Shown: positions 40,636 through 52,109, counted from the stretch's first letter. The stretch is 64,000 nucleotides of DNA from Botryococcus braunii (GCA_002005505.1 MVGU01001231.1:87501-151500); one strand, 5' to 3'. Notes: generated by a model from the letters alone, not told the origin. Made by a program: numbers and translations.

Positions 40636-41099
40636 ATGTAGAGGCTCCGTCCGTGTTGGCGATATGTAACATACATCACATTCATGTGACATATGTTGAT
40701 AGCAATAGTGCTCAGAATATTATGAGAACTGTGAGCATTTATGAGTGAAGTTGAAGCATATGCATGGTTTGATACGGCGCCCAGCCCATCTGGCTACGTA
40801 CACACTATTACGTAGACACGCTGTGGTCTATCAGTGTTGGGAGCTGTTGAGCTTCGATTGGCTTTGAATTTGAGTGACCGTTTCCTCAATCAGCTGTTGC
40901 CATTCCGCCTCAACGCGCACGCCCCTTCTCTCTTTTGAAGAGTCCAAGGAAAGGGGGGGATCCCAAAGAGCACAGAGGGGGGGAGGGGCTGTCTTGTACG
41001 TGGATAGGTTAGAGCTGGAGACATGGTGCACACGACAAGTGGAAATGGTTTTGTGAAGGTTCCGCATACCTGCAGAGCCCTTTTGTATCAATAAAATTT

Positions 41100-41501
41100 A
41101 TGAACAAACCCCTGAAGGGTTCTGCAGAAGAGAAGGACGGTCTGGGCAAGGAAAGGGAGGTCTCATGGAAGCGGAAAGCAACATTACTGGTACTGGAAGT
41201 GCAGTGTGCGTCGAGGGACGCGGAAAGCATGTTGAGTGAGGCAGACATAGTGGGCGCAAGGAGTGCAGAGGTACCACTATACATATCGAGAAGGGGGAAA
41301 TACATTATTATTGGCGGTTTTGAGAGCTATTCGGATTGTCTCTCGTCCATCCTTCCTTCCTTCCGTCCATCCAGCGTACTGCTCGTGAAGCCACGTCCAC
41401 GAGCCTACCAGAAACGGAGTGAAGGACAGAACTCGTGCAGGAGGGCATGCCACACTGTACATCGTGGCCAATCGTGTGAATTACTGGGGAAATGCATATA
41501 G
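41100..41501 (+). CDS. Uncharacterised 133-residue ORF, weak
   Basis: ATG-started ORF, basic at first (KEREVSWKRKATLLVLEV) and Cys-containing at the end. No family recognised and no splice partners. A chance ORF or retroelement relic is as likely as a gene. Confidence 0.2.
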   Translation: MNKPLKGSAEEKDGLGKEREVSWKRKATLLVLEVQCASRDAESMLSEADIVGARSAEVPLYISRRGKYIIIGGFESYSDCLSSILPSFRPSSVLLVKPRPRAYQKRSEGQNSCRRACHTVHRGQSCELLGKCI

Positions 41502-42751
41502 CTACAAGCCATAGATTTTATTAAAGGTTGCCGTCCAAGTGGTTATATGCAGCAGGGCAGGCGATAACTGTTTCCATCAAGTTGTTCGATGAGTTTGGAG
41601 CCCCCTGCATGGCGGTACCCCAATTTGCAAAGTAAACCAAGTACTGTCACCACTTCATGAAGTGGCGGCAAATGACCTGTACAGAAACAAAGGGACGTGC
41701 ACAGGTGACACTCCTAGAGGTTTTCATAGGGTTGTACGGGGTTCTTGTACATGGACATGTCGTCAGGCCTCGCTTGGAAAAGAGAAGGGACGCTCTGGGG
41801 ATCGAGAAGGATACATCTCGATTCCAAAAGGAAGTATTCTTTACAGCCCCTCTGGACATGTTTAGCTGCAGAACGTGAACAACACTCCTCAGGACCCCAA
41901 AGTTTTTGGTAACAAAAGACTACAAGGTCAGGGCCAAGTAGCGGGTGTGGACAAACTGGATGGGCCTAAAATGCGGCAAAGACAATGGGTGCAAAAACAA
42001 GTATGAATAGCTGTTTTAAGAGCGCCGGACATCAGCAATGACATGATGCTCTCCCCCAACCGCCATACTGTAAATGTCGCATAGGCGCTGTGAACATGGG
42101 ATATGGTATTGTTTCCGGGATCCCTATATCCACATGGTAAGTCATGGCCAGATGACACCGTCACAGTGTCCATGGACTTCAAACGGACATTGAGGAAATG
42201 TCCTGTTTGTCCAACATTAATGGGAAGGCAAGTAAACCATCTCGTTGAAACATCTTGGCCATACAATCCATCGAAGTGATGGATATGCATGGCTGATGCC
42301 TCATTTACTACTAAACATGGAGCATGTGCAATTTACCGTTCAGAATCCGCTTGGCTTGGGTGACTTTTGTAATGGGGCAAGACTTGTTGGGTAGTCCGTC
42401 GACTTGGAGCTATGCTGTGCCTTCAAATACACGGTGATGCACTGCGGAGACGAGTCAACACTAAGATGACATGGTGGTCACATAGTTGTGTCTCGAGGGA
42501 GCGGTACTGGGGACCATTACATCCAACGAAGGAGGAAACACAGGATTATCTGCCGCTGAGCTGACAACTCAGACATGTACAGGGACAGACTCGTCCCTCC
42601 AGTGATCTTTTTATTCAAGGTAAATGTACCTTAAGTGTGAGGTTACAGTGGTTTGTACCTTATTGAAATTGTACCTCAGGATATAATTTGAAGTTTGCGG
42701 ACATCCATCGTCATTGGTACATGTAAGAGACTCCCACCAGTCCCCCCCTCC

Positions 42752-42998
<247 letters not shown>

Positions 42999-43010
42999 CT
43001 CTGTTGAGGC

Positions 43011-43341
43011 AGAGTTCATGGCTTCTAGCCTTGCCATCAAGGAGGCCAACTGACTGAGGTCCTTCTTGGAGGAGATTGGAGAGCCGCCTTGGAATGTTAA
43101 GATTTTCATTGACAACCAAGGGTACATCAACAATCTCAGAAATCCTGTAAACTCTAAGTTCACAAAGCATATTGCAGTGGCATTTCACTATGCACGCGAG
43201 GCAAGTAAGCTGTGCCAAGTTGATATCCAATATGTGGAGTCAGCCAAGAATCGTGCAGATGTGATGACCAAGCCACTGGTTGGTCCAGTGTACATGAAAC
43301 ATGTCGATGCTCTAGGTCTACCCACTCTGTATCAAGAGTGA
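43011..43341 (+). pseudogene. Ty1/copia RNase H fragment, third subfamily
   Basis: The frame reads VEAEFMASSLAIKEAN, then a TGA where the other copies have the tryptophan codon of NWLRGFLEEIG, then FLEEIGEPPWNVKIF, DNQGYINNLRNP, HYAREA and ADVMTKPL, ending at a TGA just before a polypurine tract. It corresponds to the C-terminal RNase H end of copia pol. Everything upstream is missing and replaced by the microsatellite. The sequence is clearly diverged from the element at 49099. Confidence 0.88.
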
Positions 43342-43354
43342 AGACAAGGGGAAG

Positions 43355-44106
43355 TGTTACATTTGTGAGATGTAGTGAGACTGCCTTCCTCTTGAACAGA
43401 CATGAACTCGTAAAGGGAAATGATAAAAATGGCATGAACAAAGGCATACTTGAGACGAATAGAACTATTTACCACAGAGAAGTGTGGTTAAACACAAGGT
43501 CATGTTATAAATAGTGTCGTACGGTATTTACACGTGGTTGCCAGATCAACGCGTGATCTTGCAACGCTGATATTTGAGAAGCAAGCATTGGAGTCGAATG
43601 TCACTTGCCTAGCACTATCAATGTCTGATACCTGTGTGAAGACAGCAAGTGTGTTTCGTGTGGCGCAAGGCCGCCATAATAACGGCCCAGCCAACTAAAG
43701 CAACTGATCACTCGCTCCGCTCGTGCTTGGAGGTAAGGCCGATTGGTCTAGTTAGACATGTTAAGACATGCATGGACAAGTTACTTGCTTGCTATAACTG
43801 AATTGTTGAACATCTGTATCTTCATCGGTTGCGGGTGTCATACCTATGAGTGAAGATCAGGGAGACAAGTATCATGCAAGATATTTGTTAGCGCATGCAA
43901 GGATTTATGTTATGGAGGCTCAATTGCGCTAGCATAAGAAGACTCTAAATGTAACAACTTGCCTAGCACTATCAATGTCTGATACATGTGTGAAGACAGC
44001 AAGTGTGTTTCGTGTGGCGCAAGGCCGCCATAAGAACGGCCCAGCCAACTAAAGCAACTGATCACTCGCTCCGCTCGTGCTTGCAGGTCTTCACACCCAT
44101 AACCTA
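43355..44106 (+). repeat. Probable 3' LTR of the third copia subfamily
   Basis: It starts TGTTACATTTG immediately after a polypurine tract (GACAAGGGGAAG) and ends near CCCATAACCTAAATA. It contains two copies of a ~135-bp module (43603-43744 and 43957-44088). The right border is approximate. Confidence 0.6.
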
Positions 44107-44294
44107 AATATAAGACTTAATCCCTCTTTGTTTGCGGATTCTGCAGACAACCATGCCTCGCTAAAGCCGGGAAAAGAAGCCAGGAACGGATGGAAGGAAA
44201 ACTCAACGCATCATGCCGCCAACGAGCCCCGAGGTAGGACCCACAGGAGTATTTGGATGTTGTAGGGGTTTGCATTTGCATGTGTTGAAGCTAC

Positions 44295-44994
44295 TGTTGA
44301 GTTCTGAACAGTATTATTGAATGCCTTGTGCTTTAGGTGATCTTCAGGTGTGCACTATTAGGATATGGGTCCATTGAGAACACAAGGTACCTTGAGACAC
44401 GTTAGATTGTGAACGCTTTCGAACATAAGGTACAATCTGATCTAGATTACGCGTTAGTGTGAAAGGACTATTAAAGCTGCAATCACCGCACAGTCGAGCA
44501 ACTGGTTTGGAAAGATACTGGGCACATAAGGATGCCAGTCTTGTTCACTCAGTTGCATGTGTCTAAAGAGCAGACAGTCGTCTTGGACTGTAGCTGGAGA
44601 GGCACGAACTCACGACCTGTCTGCTTGCTTACAGGTGCGGTGACGCAGAGTGTGTATTGGTAATGTGTTCATGTTTGATTGCTTGTTTGTAAGTGAACCA
44701 TCTTAGTGTACAATCAAGTCTCCCAAACAGCTAAGGGACGGAGTCTTGATTGAGTATAGGAAGGTCCTTGCTTTCGGCCGTCAGGAGCTTATCCGTGTAT
44801 AGATGCTCATTGACAGATCAACGTGTAACGGAACTGGTTTGGAAAGATACTGGGCACATAAAGATGCCAGTCTTGTTCACTCAGTTGCATGTGTCTAAAG
44901 AGCAGACAGTCGTCTTGGACTGTAGCTGGAGAGGCACGAACTCACGACCTGTCTGCTTGCTTACAGGATACGCCACTGCCCATAACCGTTTACA
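44295..44994 (+). repeat. Copia LTR, plus orientation (700 bp)
   Basis: Begins TGTTGAGTTCTGAACAG and ends CCCATAACCGTTTACA, with TG...CA termini. It is followed directly by a primer-binding site, so it is the 5' LTR of a plus-strand element whose body is mostly lost or displaced. Internal duplicated modules lie at 44501-44635 and 44833-44967. It differs by several substitutions from the LTR at 45423. Confidence 0.88.
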
Positions 44995-45011
44995 GGTTAT
45001 GGGCCCACGCC
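44995..45011 (+). other. Primer-binding site complementary to initiator tRNA-Met anticodon arm
   Basis: GGTTATGGGCCCACGCC follows the LTR end with no gap. Its first 12 bases are the reverse complement of GGGCCCATAACC, the anticodon-loop part (CAU) of eukaryotic initiator tRNA-Met. Confidence 0.75.
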
Positions 45012-45179
45012 CTTCCAGCTCAGCCAAGGGCAGACAGGAGTGCATGTCATCATCGGATGCATCTGTACCGGGGTTTTCACAGACTCACTTGACGGCAAGA
45101 AGAGGAAACAAAGGAACAACTGAGTACTCACTCAGAAGGCCTGCCTACAGAGTCTTCAATCTCTTGCAAGAGACCTCCT

Positions 45180-45210
45180 GATAGAAACCTCCAATTGGGA
45201 GGTTTCTATC
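45180..45210 (+). repeat. 13-bp hairpin in a retrotransposon leader
   Basis: GATAGAAACCTCC (45180-45192) pairs perfectly with GGAGGTTTCTATC (45198-45210) around a 5-base loop, about 170 bases downstream of the primer-binding site. Confidence 0.9.
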
Positions 45211-45422
45211 GTGAAGTTCGCACCTGAGTTTGTAATCCGTAGTCGTTATCGTGAGACCATCAGTAGGTCCGGGTGGTCAGGTGATGGAATTGCTGAAGAA
45301 CATTTTGCATATTAAGTTACACAAGTTTACGTGCTAGACCTCGAAAGGATGGAATACTTAAAAGTGCTGTGGTGTACGCCGGAAGTTTATGCTTGATCAG
45401 CTGTGTCAGGCTGAACGCTGTG

Positions 45423-46122
45423 TGTAAAAGGTTATGGGCAGTGGCGTATCCTGTAAGCAAGCAGACAGGTCGTGAGTTCGTGCCTCTCCAGCTACAGTCC
45501 AAGACGACTGTCTGCTCTTTAGACACATGCAACTGAGTGAACAAGACTGGCATCCTTATGTGCCAAGTATCTTTCCAAACCAGTTCCGTTACACGTTGAT
45601 CTGTCAATGAGCATATATACACGGATAAGCTCCTGACGGCCGAAAACAAGTACCTTCCTATACTCAATCAAGACTCCGTCCCTTAGCTGTTTGGGAGACT
45701 TGATTGTACACTAAGATGATTCGCTTACAAACAAGCAATCAAACATGAACACATTACCAATACACACTCTGCGTCACCGCACCTGTAAGCAAGCAGACAG
45801 GTCGTGAGTTCGTGCCTCTCCAGCTACAGTCCAAGACGACTGTCTGCTCTTTAGACACATGCAACTGAGTGAACAAGACTGGCATCCATATGTGGCCAGT
45901 ATCTTCCCAAACCAGTTGCTCGACTGTGCGGTGATTGCAGCTTTAATAGTCCTTTCACACTAACGCGTAATATAGATCAGATTGTACCTTATGTTCGAAA
46001 GCATTCACAATCTAACGTGTCTCAAGGTACCTTATGTTCTCAATGCACCCATATCCTAATAGTGCACACCTGAAGATCACCTAAAGCACAAGGCATTCAA
46101 TAATACTGTTCAGAACTCAACA
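45423..46122 (-). repeat. Copia 3' LTR, minus orientation (700 bp)
   Basis: On the minus strand it runs TGTTGAGTTCTGAACAG to CCTTTTACA, following polypurine tract GGCAAGGGGAAG (46123-46134). Same length and family as the LTR at 44295, in opposite orientation. It belongs to the pol fragment at 46143-48693. Confidence 0.9.
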
Positions 46123-46142
46123 CTTCCCCTTGCCTGCATGCT

Positions 46143-46598
46143 TTATGTGTATCTTCTCAAACCTAGTGAATCACGATGACCAACAAACACGGGCTTAGCA
46201 AGTGGCTTGGTCATAATGTCAGCCACGTTGCGAGCAGATTCCACATAGAGGATATCTACCTGCCCAAGTGCCACAGCTTCCCTAGCATAGTGGAAGCTTA
46301 CTGCAATATGCTTTGTGAATTTGGAATAAAGGGGGTTCCGTAAATTGGAAATACATCCTTGGTTGTCACAGAAAATCTTGACCCTCCAAGGTGCAGCCCC
46401 TATCTCTTCCAAGAAGCCCCTAAGCCAGTTGGCTTCCTTCACAATATGGCCGGCTGCCATAAACTCGGCTTGCACAGTTGAGGTAGCAACTGAGCTCTGC
46501 TTCTTGCTTCCCCACACCACGGCACTACCATAGACTGATAGAACATAGCCAGTGGTGGAATACCTGTGGTCCAGGTCCCCAGCATAGTCGGCATCCAC
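46143..46598 (-). pseudogene. Copia RNase H end of the minus-strand fragment
   Basis: Encodes DADYAGDLDHRYSTTGYVL, then AEFMAAGHIVKEANWLRGF, FCDNQGCISNLRNP and NVADIMTKPLAKPVF, ending RRYT at a stop. It is separated from the RT part by a single-base insertion near 46640 that shifts the frame compared with the copy at 50270-50310. Confidence 0.9.
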
Positions 46599-46611
46599 AT
46601 AGCCTTCTAGC

Positions 46612-48693
46612 TCATGCCCCTTTCCACCCAGAGTAAGAGCTAATTCTCTGGGTATCTCTCAAATACTTCAGCACTCGGATGGCCTCATTCCAGTGTGAAG
46701 TAGTGGGTGTCATTCTATACCTTGACAACACTCCAACAGCCTGTGAAATGTCAGGCCGTGTTGTATTGGCAATGTATAGCAACGACCCAATCAACTCGCA
46801 ATATCGATGACCAGGTGGCAGAGAGGTACCTGCCCCATGTGACATACCATCTGAGGACTCGGGTCTGCTGCTAGCCACGAAGTCCTTGGACATGGGCGTA
46901 TCAGCCACACGCCCATCATTACCCACGCCAAACTTCTCCACAAGAGCATCAATCTTGGGAGTGCAGCTCATAGAAATAGTACCCTCATCTCTATTTCTAA
47001 GAACCTGACATCCCAAAAAATCATGCACCTCTCCTAGATCATGAATGGTAAAGTCCTTCTTCAGAAGTTCCTTTCCCCACTCAATCTCTGAGATCACTCG
47101 AGCAACAATGAGGAGGTCATCTACATAGACCAAAATGAATGACAGGTTGCCATCAGGGGCCCTCCTGATGTACACACCTGCATCACTCTTGCAGACACTA
47201 TACCCCATGACACTCAGCTTGTCAATCAGGGTCTTATGCCATGCCCTAGGGGCCTGTTTAAGGCCATAGAGTGCCTTCCTCAGTTTACACACTACTCTCG
47301 TATTGCCATTCTCAAAACCTGGAGGTTGAGTCACAAATACTTCCTCCTCCAATTCCCCATTAAGAAAGGCAGTCTTGATATCCACCTGGTGGATCTCAAG
47401 ATTCTGTGTGGCAGCTACTGCTAGCACAGCCCTCCTTGCCCCATAACTGCTGGTGGGTGCAAATACCTCCCCAACATCTATCCCAGGGATCTGTCTACAC
47501 CCTTGGGCAACCAATCTCGCTTTAAAGCGAGTAACATTCCCATGTGCATCATTCTTAGTGGAGAAGATCCAATGGACAGGAATAACTTTCTGTCCATGTG
47601 GCCTGTCCACATATTCTAGAACCTCATGGGTATCAAGTGAATCCATCTCTTCCCTCATTGCTTGTTGCCAAAAATCCCACTGAGGAGAGCGTTGCGCTTC
47701 CCTCAGGTTAGATGGCACATGAACCTTTCCCAGTTTAACATAAGGTACATTCTGTACCTTATGCTGGGACTCTGCAGTACTGTCAACACTCCTGGGACTG
47801 TTGTCTTTTATATCCCTCTGATCCTGGTTCCCAAAATAAGGTACATTTTGTACCTTATGCTGAGACCCGGCAGTACAGCCAGAACTGCCAGATCCCTTTC
47901 CAACTCTCTCTCTCTCTCTTGGACTGCCAGACTCATGCGCTCCACCATTACAATCTCTCACCTTTCTCAATGCAGATGGAAGCAGCAGCTCTCTCTCTCT
48001 CCTGGACTCACACCTGGGTACACTACTATGACTTTCGTGAGCTGCGCCTATTGTGTCAGACTGCACCCCACAAGCATGATTGGCTCTCAGCTCAACTTGG
48101 CTGCATGCTTCCCCTGCTGCTGGCACTTCTGGTCCACTACTCTCCTCGCTAACATCTTCTCCAAGCATGGCCTCCCCTGTCTCAACCTGCCTCTTCAAAT
48201 CAGGGAGACCTACCAAGGGTGGCTCACTCACAAGTACCTGGCCTGTGCCAGGGTCATGCATGGAGACCTCTACTGTGTCCCTCCTAGCCTGGCGCTGTTC
48301 GTAGCGCTGATCCCTTGTGAGGGTGGTTCCTGGAGGAAGTTTATGTTGAGACTTCCCCTGGACCCTGACCCCCTCCTGCATCTTCTGCAGTTTGTCCAAT
48401 TGCGATTGCGCTTCAACACCCCCCCGAGCTAAATTTTGAAGATGTCCCAGCACTGACCATGACTGCTGTGAGGTTCCTGAGGTGGCAGGAGAGCCATCCT
48501 GGCTGCTGGGGGCTCCAGCCACAGGTCCGACTGAGCTTTTCAACCTGCTGTGGTCCTCTGGAGAGCTGGCAGTGGTAGCAGGATATCCAGTGGGCTTGCG
48601 TTCCACCACTGGGTCATCCCCTGCTTCCCAAAAATTCACGGGAATGGCTGTTGGTGAGCCAGGGACATTGGAATTGCCCCCCTGCCATGCGAG
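46612..48693 (-). pseudogene. Copia pol fragment (linker and reverse transcriptase)
   Basis: Starts at a breakpoint near 48693 within the linker before RT. It has the polar linker with two VQNVPY segments, then the copia RT: AMREEMDSLD, WIFSTKND, FKARLVAQGC, VFAPTS, HQVDIKTAFLNGELEEEVFV, catalytic YVDDLLIV and GSLLYIANTTRPDI. gag, protease and integrase are missing. A frameshift ends this ORF at 46612. Closely similar to the full element at 49099, so the sequence loss is fairly recent. Confidence 0.9.
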
Positions 48694-48694
48694 G

Positions 48695-49098
48695 ATGATT
48701 TTTTGGGATGTCAGGTTCTTAGAAATAGAGATGAGGGTACTATTTCTATGAGCTGCACTCCCAAGATTGATGCTCTTGTGGAGAAGTTTGGCGTGGGTAA
48801 TGATGGGCGTGTGGTTGATACGCCCATGTCCAAGGACTTCGTGGCTAGCAGCAGACCCGAGTCCTCAGATGGTATGTCACATGGGGCAGGTACCTCTCTG
48901 CCACCTGGTCATCGATATTGCGAGTTGATTGGGTCGTTGCTATACATTGCCAATACAACACGGCCTGACATTTCACAGGCTGTTGGAGTGTTGTCAAGGT
49001 ATAAAATGACACCCACTACTTCACACTGGAATGAGGCCATCCGAGTGCTGAAGTATTTGAGAGATACCAGAGAATTAGCTCTTACTCTGGGTGGAAAG
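48695..49098 (+). pseudogene. Copia RT fragment, plus strand, left half of an interrupted copy
   Basis: Reads DFLGCQVLRNRDEGTISMSC through ILKYL-type RT C-terminal sequence (GSLLYIANTTRPDI) to LALTLGGK. It is an inverted copy of 46612-47015, meeting it head-to-head at about 48694. It is interrupted after GGAAAG by insertion of the element at 49099-56081 and resumes at 56082. Confidence 0.9.
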
Positions 49099-49767
49099 TG
49101 TAAAAGGTTATGGGCAATCGGCTTTCCCTGTACAAAGCAGACAGGTCGTCAATAGACGAAGTTACTCCAGCTACAGTCCGTACGACTGTCTGCTGAGTGT
49201 CACACACAACTGTTGGACAAGACTAGCATCTGGTAATGCCCAGCATCTTTCACAACCAGTTGCGTTACATCATTATCTTGTACACAAGCACCGATCAAGC
49301 AATCACTAGATAAGGCTCTAGACGGTTACGTTCAAGTACATGCCTATACTCCCTGAAGTCACTGTCCCTTGTCTGTTTGAGTGACTACAGGGTACACTAA
49401 GCTTGTTCACTCTCACAATAGCAACAATGATACAACACACACTGCCGCACTGTACCTGTACAAAGCAGACAGGTCGTCAATAGACGAAGTTACTCCAGCT
49501 ACAGTCCGTACGACTGTCTGCTGAGTGTCACACACAACTGTTGGACAAGACTAGCATCTGGTAATGCCCAGCATCTTTCACAACCAGTTGGTATTCACTC
49601 CGGTGGGGCAGCCTTAAGAGTTCATCCGACAAACGTGTGATCTAGATAGGATTGTACCTTATGTTCGAAAACGTCCAGAATCTGCCGTGTCTCAAGGTAC
49701 CTTATGTTCTCAATGGACCCATATCCTAATAGTGCACACATGAAGATCACTTAAAGCACAAGGCACA
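49099..49767 (-). repeat. 3' LTR of the full-length copia element (truncated at U3 start)
   Basis: Matches the 5' LTR but lacks about 25 bp of it, including TTCAATAATAATGTTCAG, where the U3 start should be, right next to the polypurine tract. Internal modules at 49128-49262 and 49456-49590. Confidence 0.9.
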
Positions 49768-49779
49768 CTTCCCCTTGCC
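49768..49779 (-). other. Polypurine tract
   Basis: GGCAAGGGGAAG on the minus strand lies just inside the 3' LTR and would prime plus-strand DNA synthesis. The same sequence precedes the LTRs at 46122 and 56588. Confidence 0.8.
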
Positions 49780-49787
49780 TGCATGCT

Positions 49788-52109
49788 TTATGTGTATCTT
49801 CTCAAACCTAGTGAATCACGATGACCAACAAACACGGGCTTGGCAAGTGGCTTGGTCATAATGTCAGCCACATTGCGAGCAGATTCCACATAGAGGATAT
49901 CTACCTGCCCAAGTGCCATAGCTTCCCTAGCGTAGTGGAAGTTTACTGCAACGTGCTTTGTGAATTTGGAATACAGGGGGTTCCGTAAATTAGAAATGCA
50001 TCCTTGGTTGTCACAGAAAATTTTGACCCTCCAAGGTGCAGCCCCTATCTCTTCCAAGAAGCCCCTTAGCCAGTTGGCTTCCTTCACAATATGGCCAGCT
50101 GCCATAAACTCAGCTTGCACAGTTGAGGTAGCAACTGAACTCTGCTTCTTGCTTCCCCAAACCACGGCACTACCATAGACTGATAGAACATAGCCAGTGG
50201 TGGAATACCTGTGGTCCAGGTCCCCAGCATAGTCGGCATCAACATAGCCTTCTAGCTCAGGGCCCTTTCCACCCAGAGTAAGAGCTAACTCTTTGCTATC
50301 TCTCAAGTACTTCAGCACTCGAATGGCCTCATTCCAGTGTGAGGTAGTGGGTGTCATTCTATACCTTGACAACACTCCAACAGCCTGAGAAATGTCAGGC
50401 CGGGTCGTATTGGCTATGTACAGCAACGATCCAATTAACTCGCAGTATCGATGACCAGGTGGCAGAGGGGTACCAGCCCCATGTGACATACCATCTGAGG
50501 ACTCGGGTCTGCTGCTAGCCACGAAGTCCTTGGACATGGGGGTATCAATCACACGCCCATCATCAGCAACGCCAAACTTCTCCACAAGAGCATCAATCTT
50601 TGGTGTGCAACTCATGGAAATAGTGCCCTGAACTCTATTGCGTAGGACCTGACACCCCAGGAAATCATTCACCTCTCCCAAATCATGGATGGTGAAGTCC
50701 TTCTTCAATAACTCTTTCCCCCACTCAATCTCTGCAACCACTCTGGCAACTATGAGAAGATCATCGACATAAACAAGAATAAACGACAGATTACCATCAG
50801 GGGCCCTCCTGATGCATACCCCAGCGTCGCTCTTGCACACACTATACCCCATCACGCTCAACTTGTCGCTCAAGGTCTTGTGCCAAGCCCTTGGGGCTTG
50901 TTTAAGACCGTAGAGTGCCTTCCTGAGCTTGCACACAACTCTCGTGTTGCCATTCTCAAATCCTGGTGGTTGGGTCACATAGACCTCTTCCTCCAACTCC
51001 CCATTGAGAAAAGCTGTCTTGATATCCACTTGGTGGATCTCAAGATTTTGTGTGGCAGCCACTGCCAGCACAGCTCTCCTAGCACCATAGCTGCTGGTAG
51101 GTGCAAAAACCTCACCAACATCTATACCAGGAATCTGTCTGCAACCCTGGGCAACCAATCTTGCTTTAAACCGAGTGACATTCCCATGTGCATCGTTTTT
51201 TGTAGAAAAAATCCAATGAACAGGGATAACTTTCTGCCCATGGGGTCTTTCCACATACTGCATAACCTCATGGGTGTCTAAAGACTCCATCTCCTCTTGC
51301 ATTGCCTGCTGCCAAAACTCCCACTGAGGTGAGCGCTGGGCTTCCCTCAAGTTTGAGGGCACGTGAACTTTTCCCAACCTGACAGAAGGTACACTCTGTT
51401 CCTTATGCTGTGGTGCAGCAGGGCTGTCAGCCTTACTGGTGCTGTTCCCTTCTCTCTCTCTCTCTCCCTGGTTGCCAGAATAAGGTACATTATGTACCTT
51501 ATGCTGGGACTGGGCAGTACTGCCGGGATTATCTGATTCCTTCTCAAGTCTCTCTCTCTCTCCTTGACTACTGGACTCATGTGCAGCACCCTTACATTCT
51601 CGCACCTTCCGCAATGCACAGGGGAGCAGCAGCTCTCTCTCTCTCCTAGACTCACACTTGGGCACACTACCCAGACTTGCCTGAGCTGCGCCTACAATGT
51701 CAGCCTGCACACCATAAGCATGACTAGCCAGTGACTGGGATTGGGCACCAGCTTCCCCTACTGCTGGCATGTCTAAGCCACTACTCTCATCTCTTACATC
51801 TGCACCGAACATAGCCTCGACTGTCTCAACCTGCCCCTGCATATCAGGGAGACCAACCATGTTTGGCTCACTCACAATTGCCTGACCTGGGTCAGGGGCA
51901 TGCAATGGGATGTCAGAATGCTCTCTCCTAGCCACGCGCTGTACATAACGCTGCTCCCTTGTAAGGGTGGTCCCTGGAGGAAGGGGAATTTGTGACTTCC
52001 CCTGCATTCGCAACCCCTCTTGTACCTTCTGCATTTTTTCTACCCGGGATTGAGTTTCTACACCCCCCCTGGCCAGATTCTGCATATGCTCAAGCACCGA
52101 CCACGAGTG
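49788..52109 (-). CDS. Copia pol, reverse transcriptase and RNase H part
   Basis: A continuous frame of about 773 codons follows an in-frame TAG at 52112-52110. The linker is polar with two VPY-type segments. RT has AMQEEMESLD, WIFSTKND, VFAPTSSYGARR, QVDIKTAFLNGELEEEVYV and catalytic SFILVYVDDLLIVA. RNase H has VDADYAGDLDHRY, AEFMAAGHIVKEAN and FCDNQG, ending NVADIMTKPLAKPVF and RRYT. All catalytic motifs are intact. It acts in cytoplasmic virus-like particles to copy element RNA to DNA. Without the TAG it would be joined to the protease-integrase ORF. Confidence 0.95.
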   Translation of the reverse strand, partial: HSWSVLEHMQNLARGGVETQSRVEKMQKVQEGLRMQGKSQIPLPPGTTLTREQRYVQRVARREHSDIPLHAPDPGQAIVSEPNMVGLPDMQGQVETVEAMFGADVRDESSGLDMPAVGEAGAQSQSLASHAYGVQADIVGAAQASLGSVPKCESRRERELLLPCALRKVRECKGAAHESSSQGERERLEKESDNPGSTAQSQHKVHNVPYSGNQGEREREGNSTSKADSPAAPQHKEQSVPSVRLGKVHVPSNLREAQRSPQWEFWQQAMQEEMESLDTHEVMQYVERPHGQKVIPVHWIFSTKNDAHGNVTRFKARLVAQGCRQIPGIDVGEVFAPTSSYGARRAVLAVAATQNLEIHQVDIKTAFLNGELEEEVYVTQPPGFENGNTRVVCKLRKALYGLKQAPRAWHKTLSDKLSVMGYSVCKSDAGVCIRRAPDGNLSFILVYVDDLLIVARVVAEIEWGKELLKKDFTIHDLGEVNDFLGCQVLRNRVQGTISMSCTPKIDALVEKFGVADDGRVIDTPMSKDFVASSRPESSDGMSHGAGTPLPPGHRYCELIGSLLYIANTTRPDISQAVGVLSRYRMTPTTSHWNEAIRVLKYLRDSKELALTLGGKGPELEGYVDADYAGDLDHRYSTTGYVLSVYGSAVVWGSKKQSSVATSTVQAEFMAAGHIVKEANWLRGFLEEIGAAPWRVKIFCDNQGCISNLRNPLYSKFTKHVAVNFHYAREAMALGQVDILYVESARNVADIMTKPLAKPVFVGHRDSLGLRRYT
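51480..51502 (-). repeat. ATAAGGTACA inverted repeat inside pol
   Basis: ATAAGGTACA and TGTACCTTAT surround a 3-base spacer within the pol linker. Similar palindromes lie in the truncated copy at 47740-47762 and 47836-47858, and half-motifs in the LTRs. Confidence 0.85.

Noticed and set aside
44750..45181. 143-residue ORF over the LTR, and the similar one at 45317-45667
   Set aside because: Both are translations of the same LTR sequence in two orientations, with no coding role expected.
47662..48432. 256-residue plus-strand ORF
   Set aside because: It is the antisense of the copia pol linker, whose sense frame has clear RT motifs.
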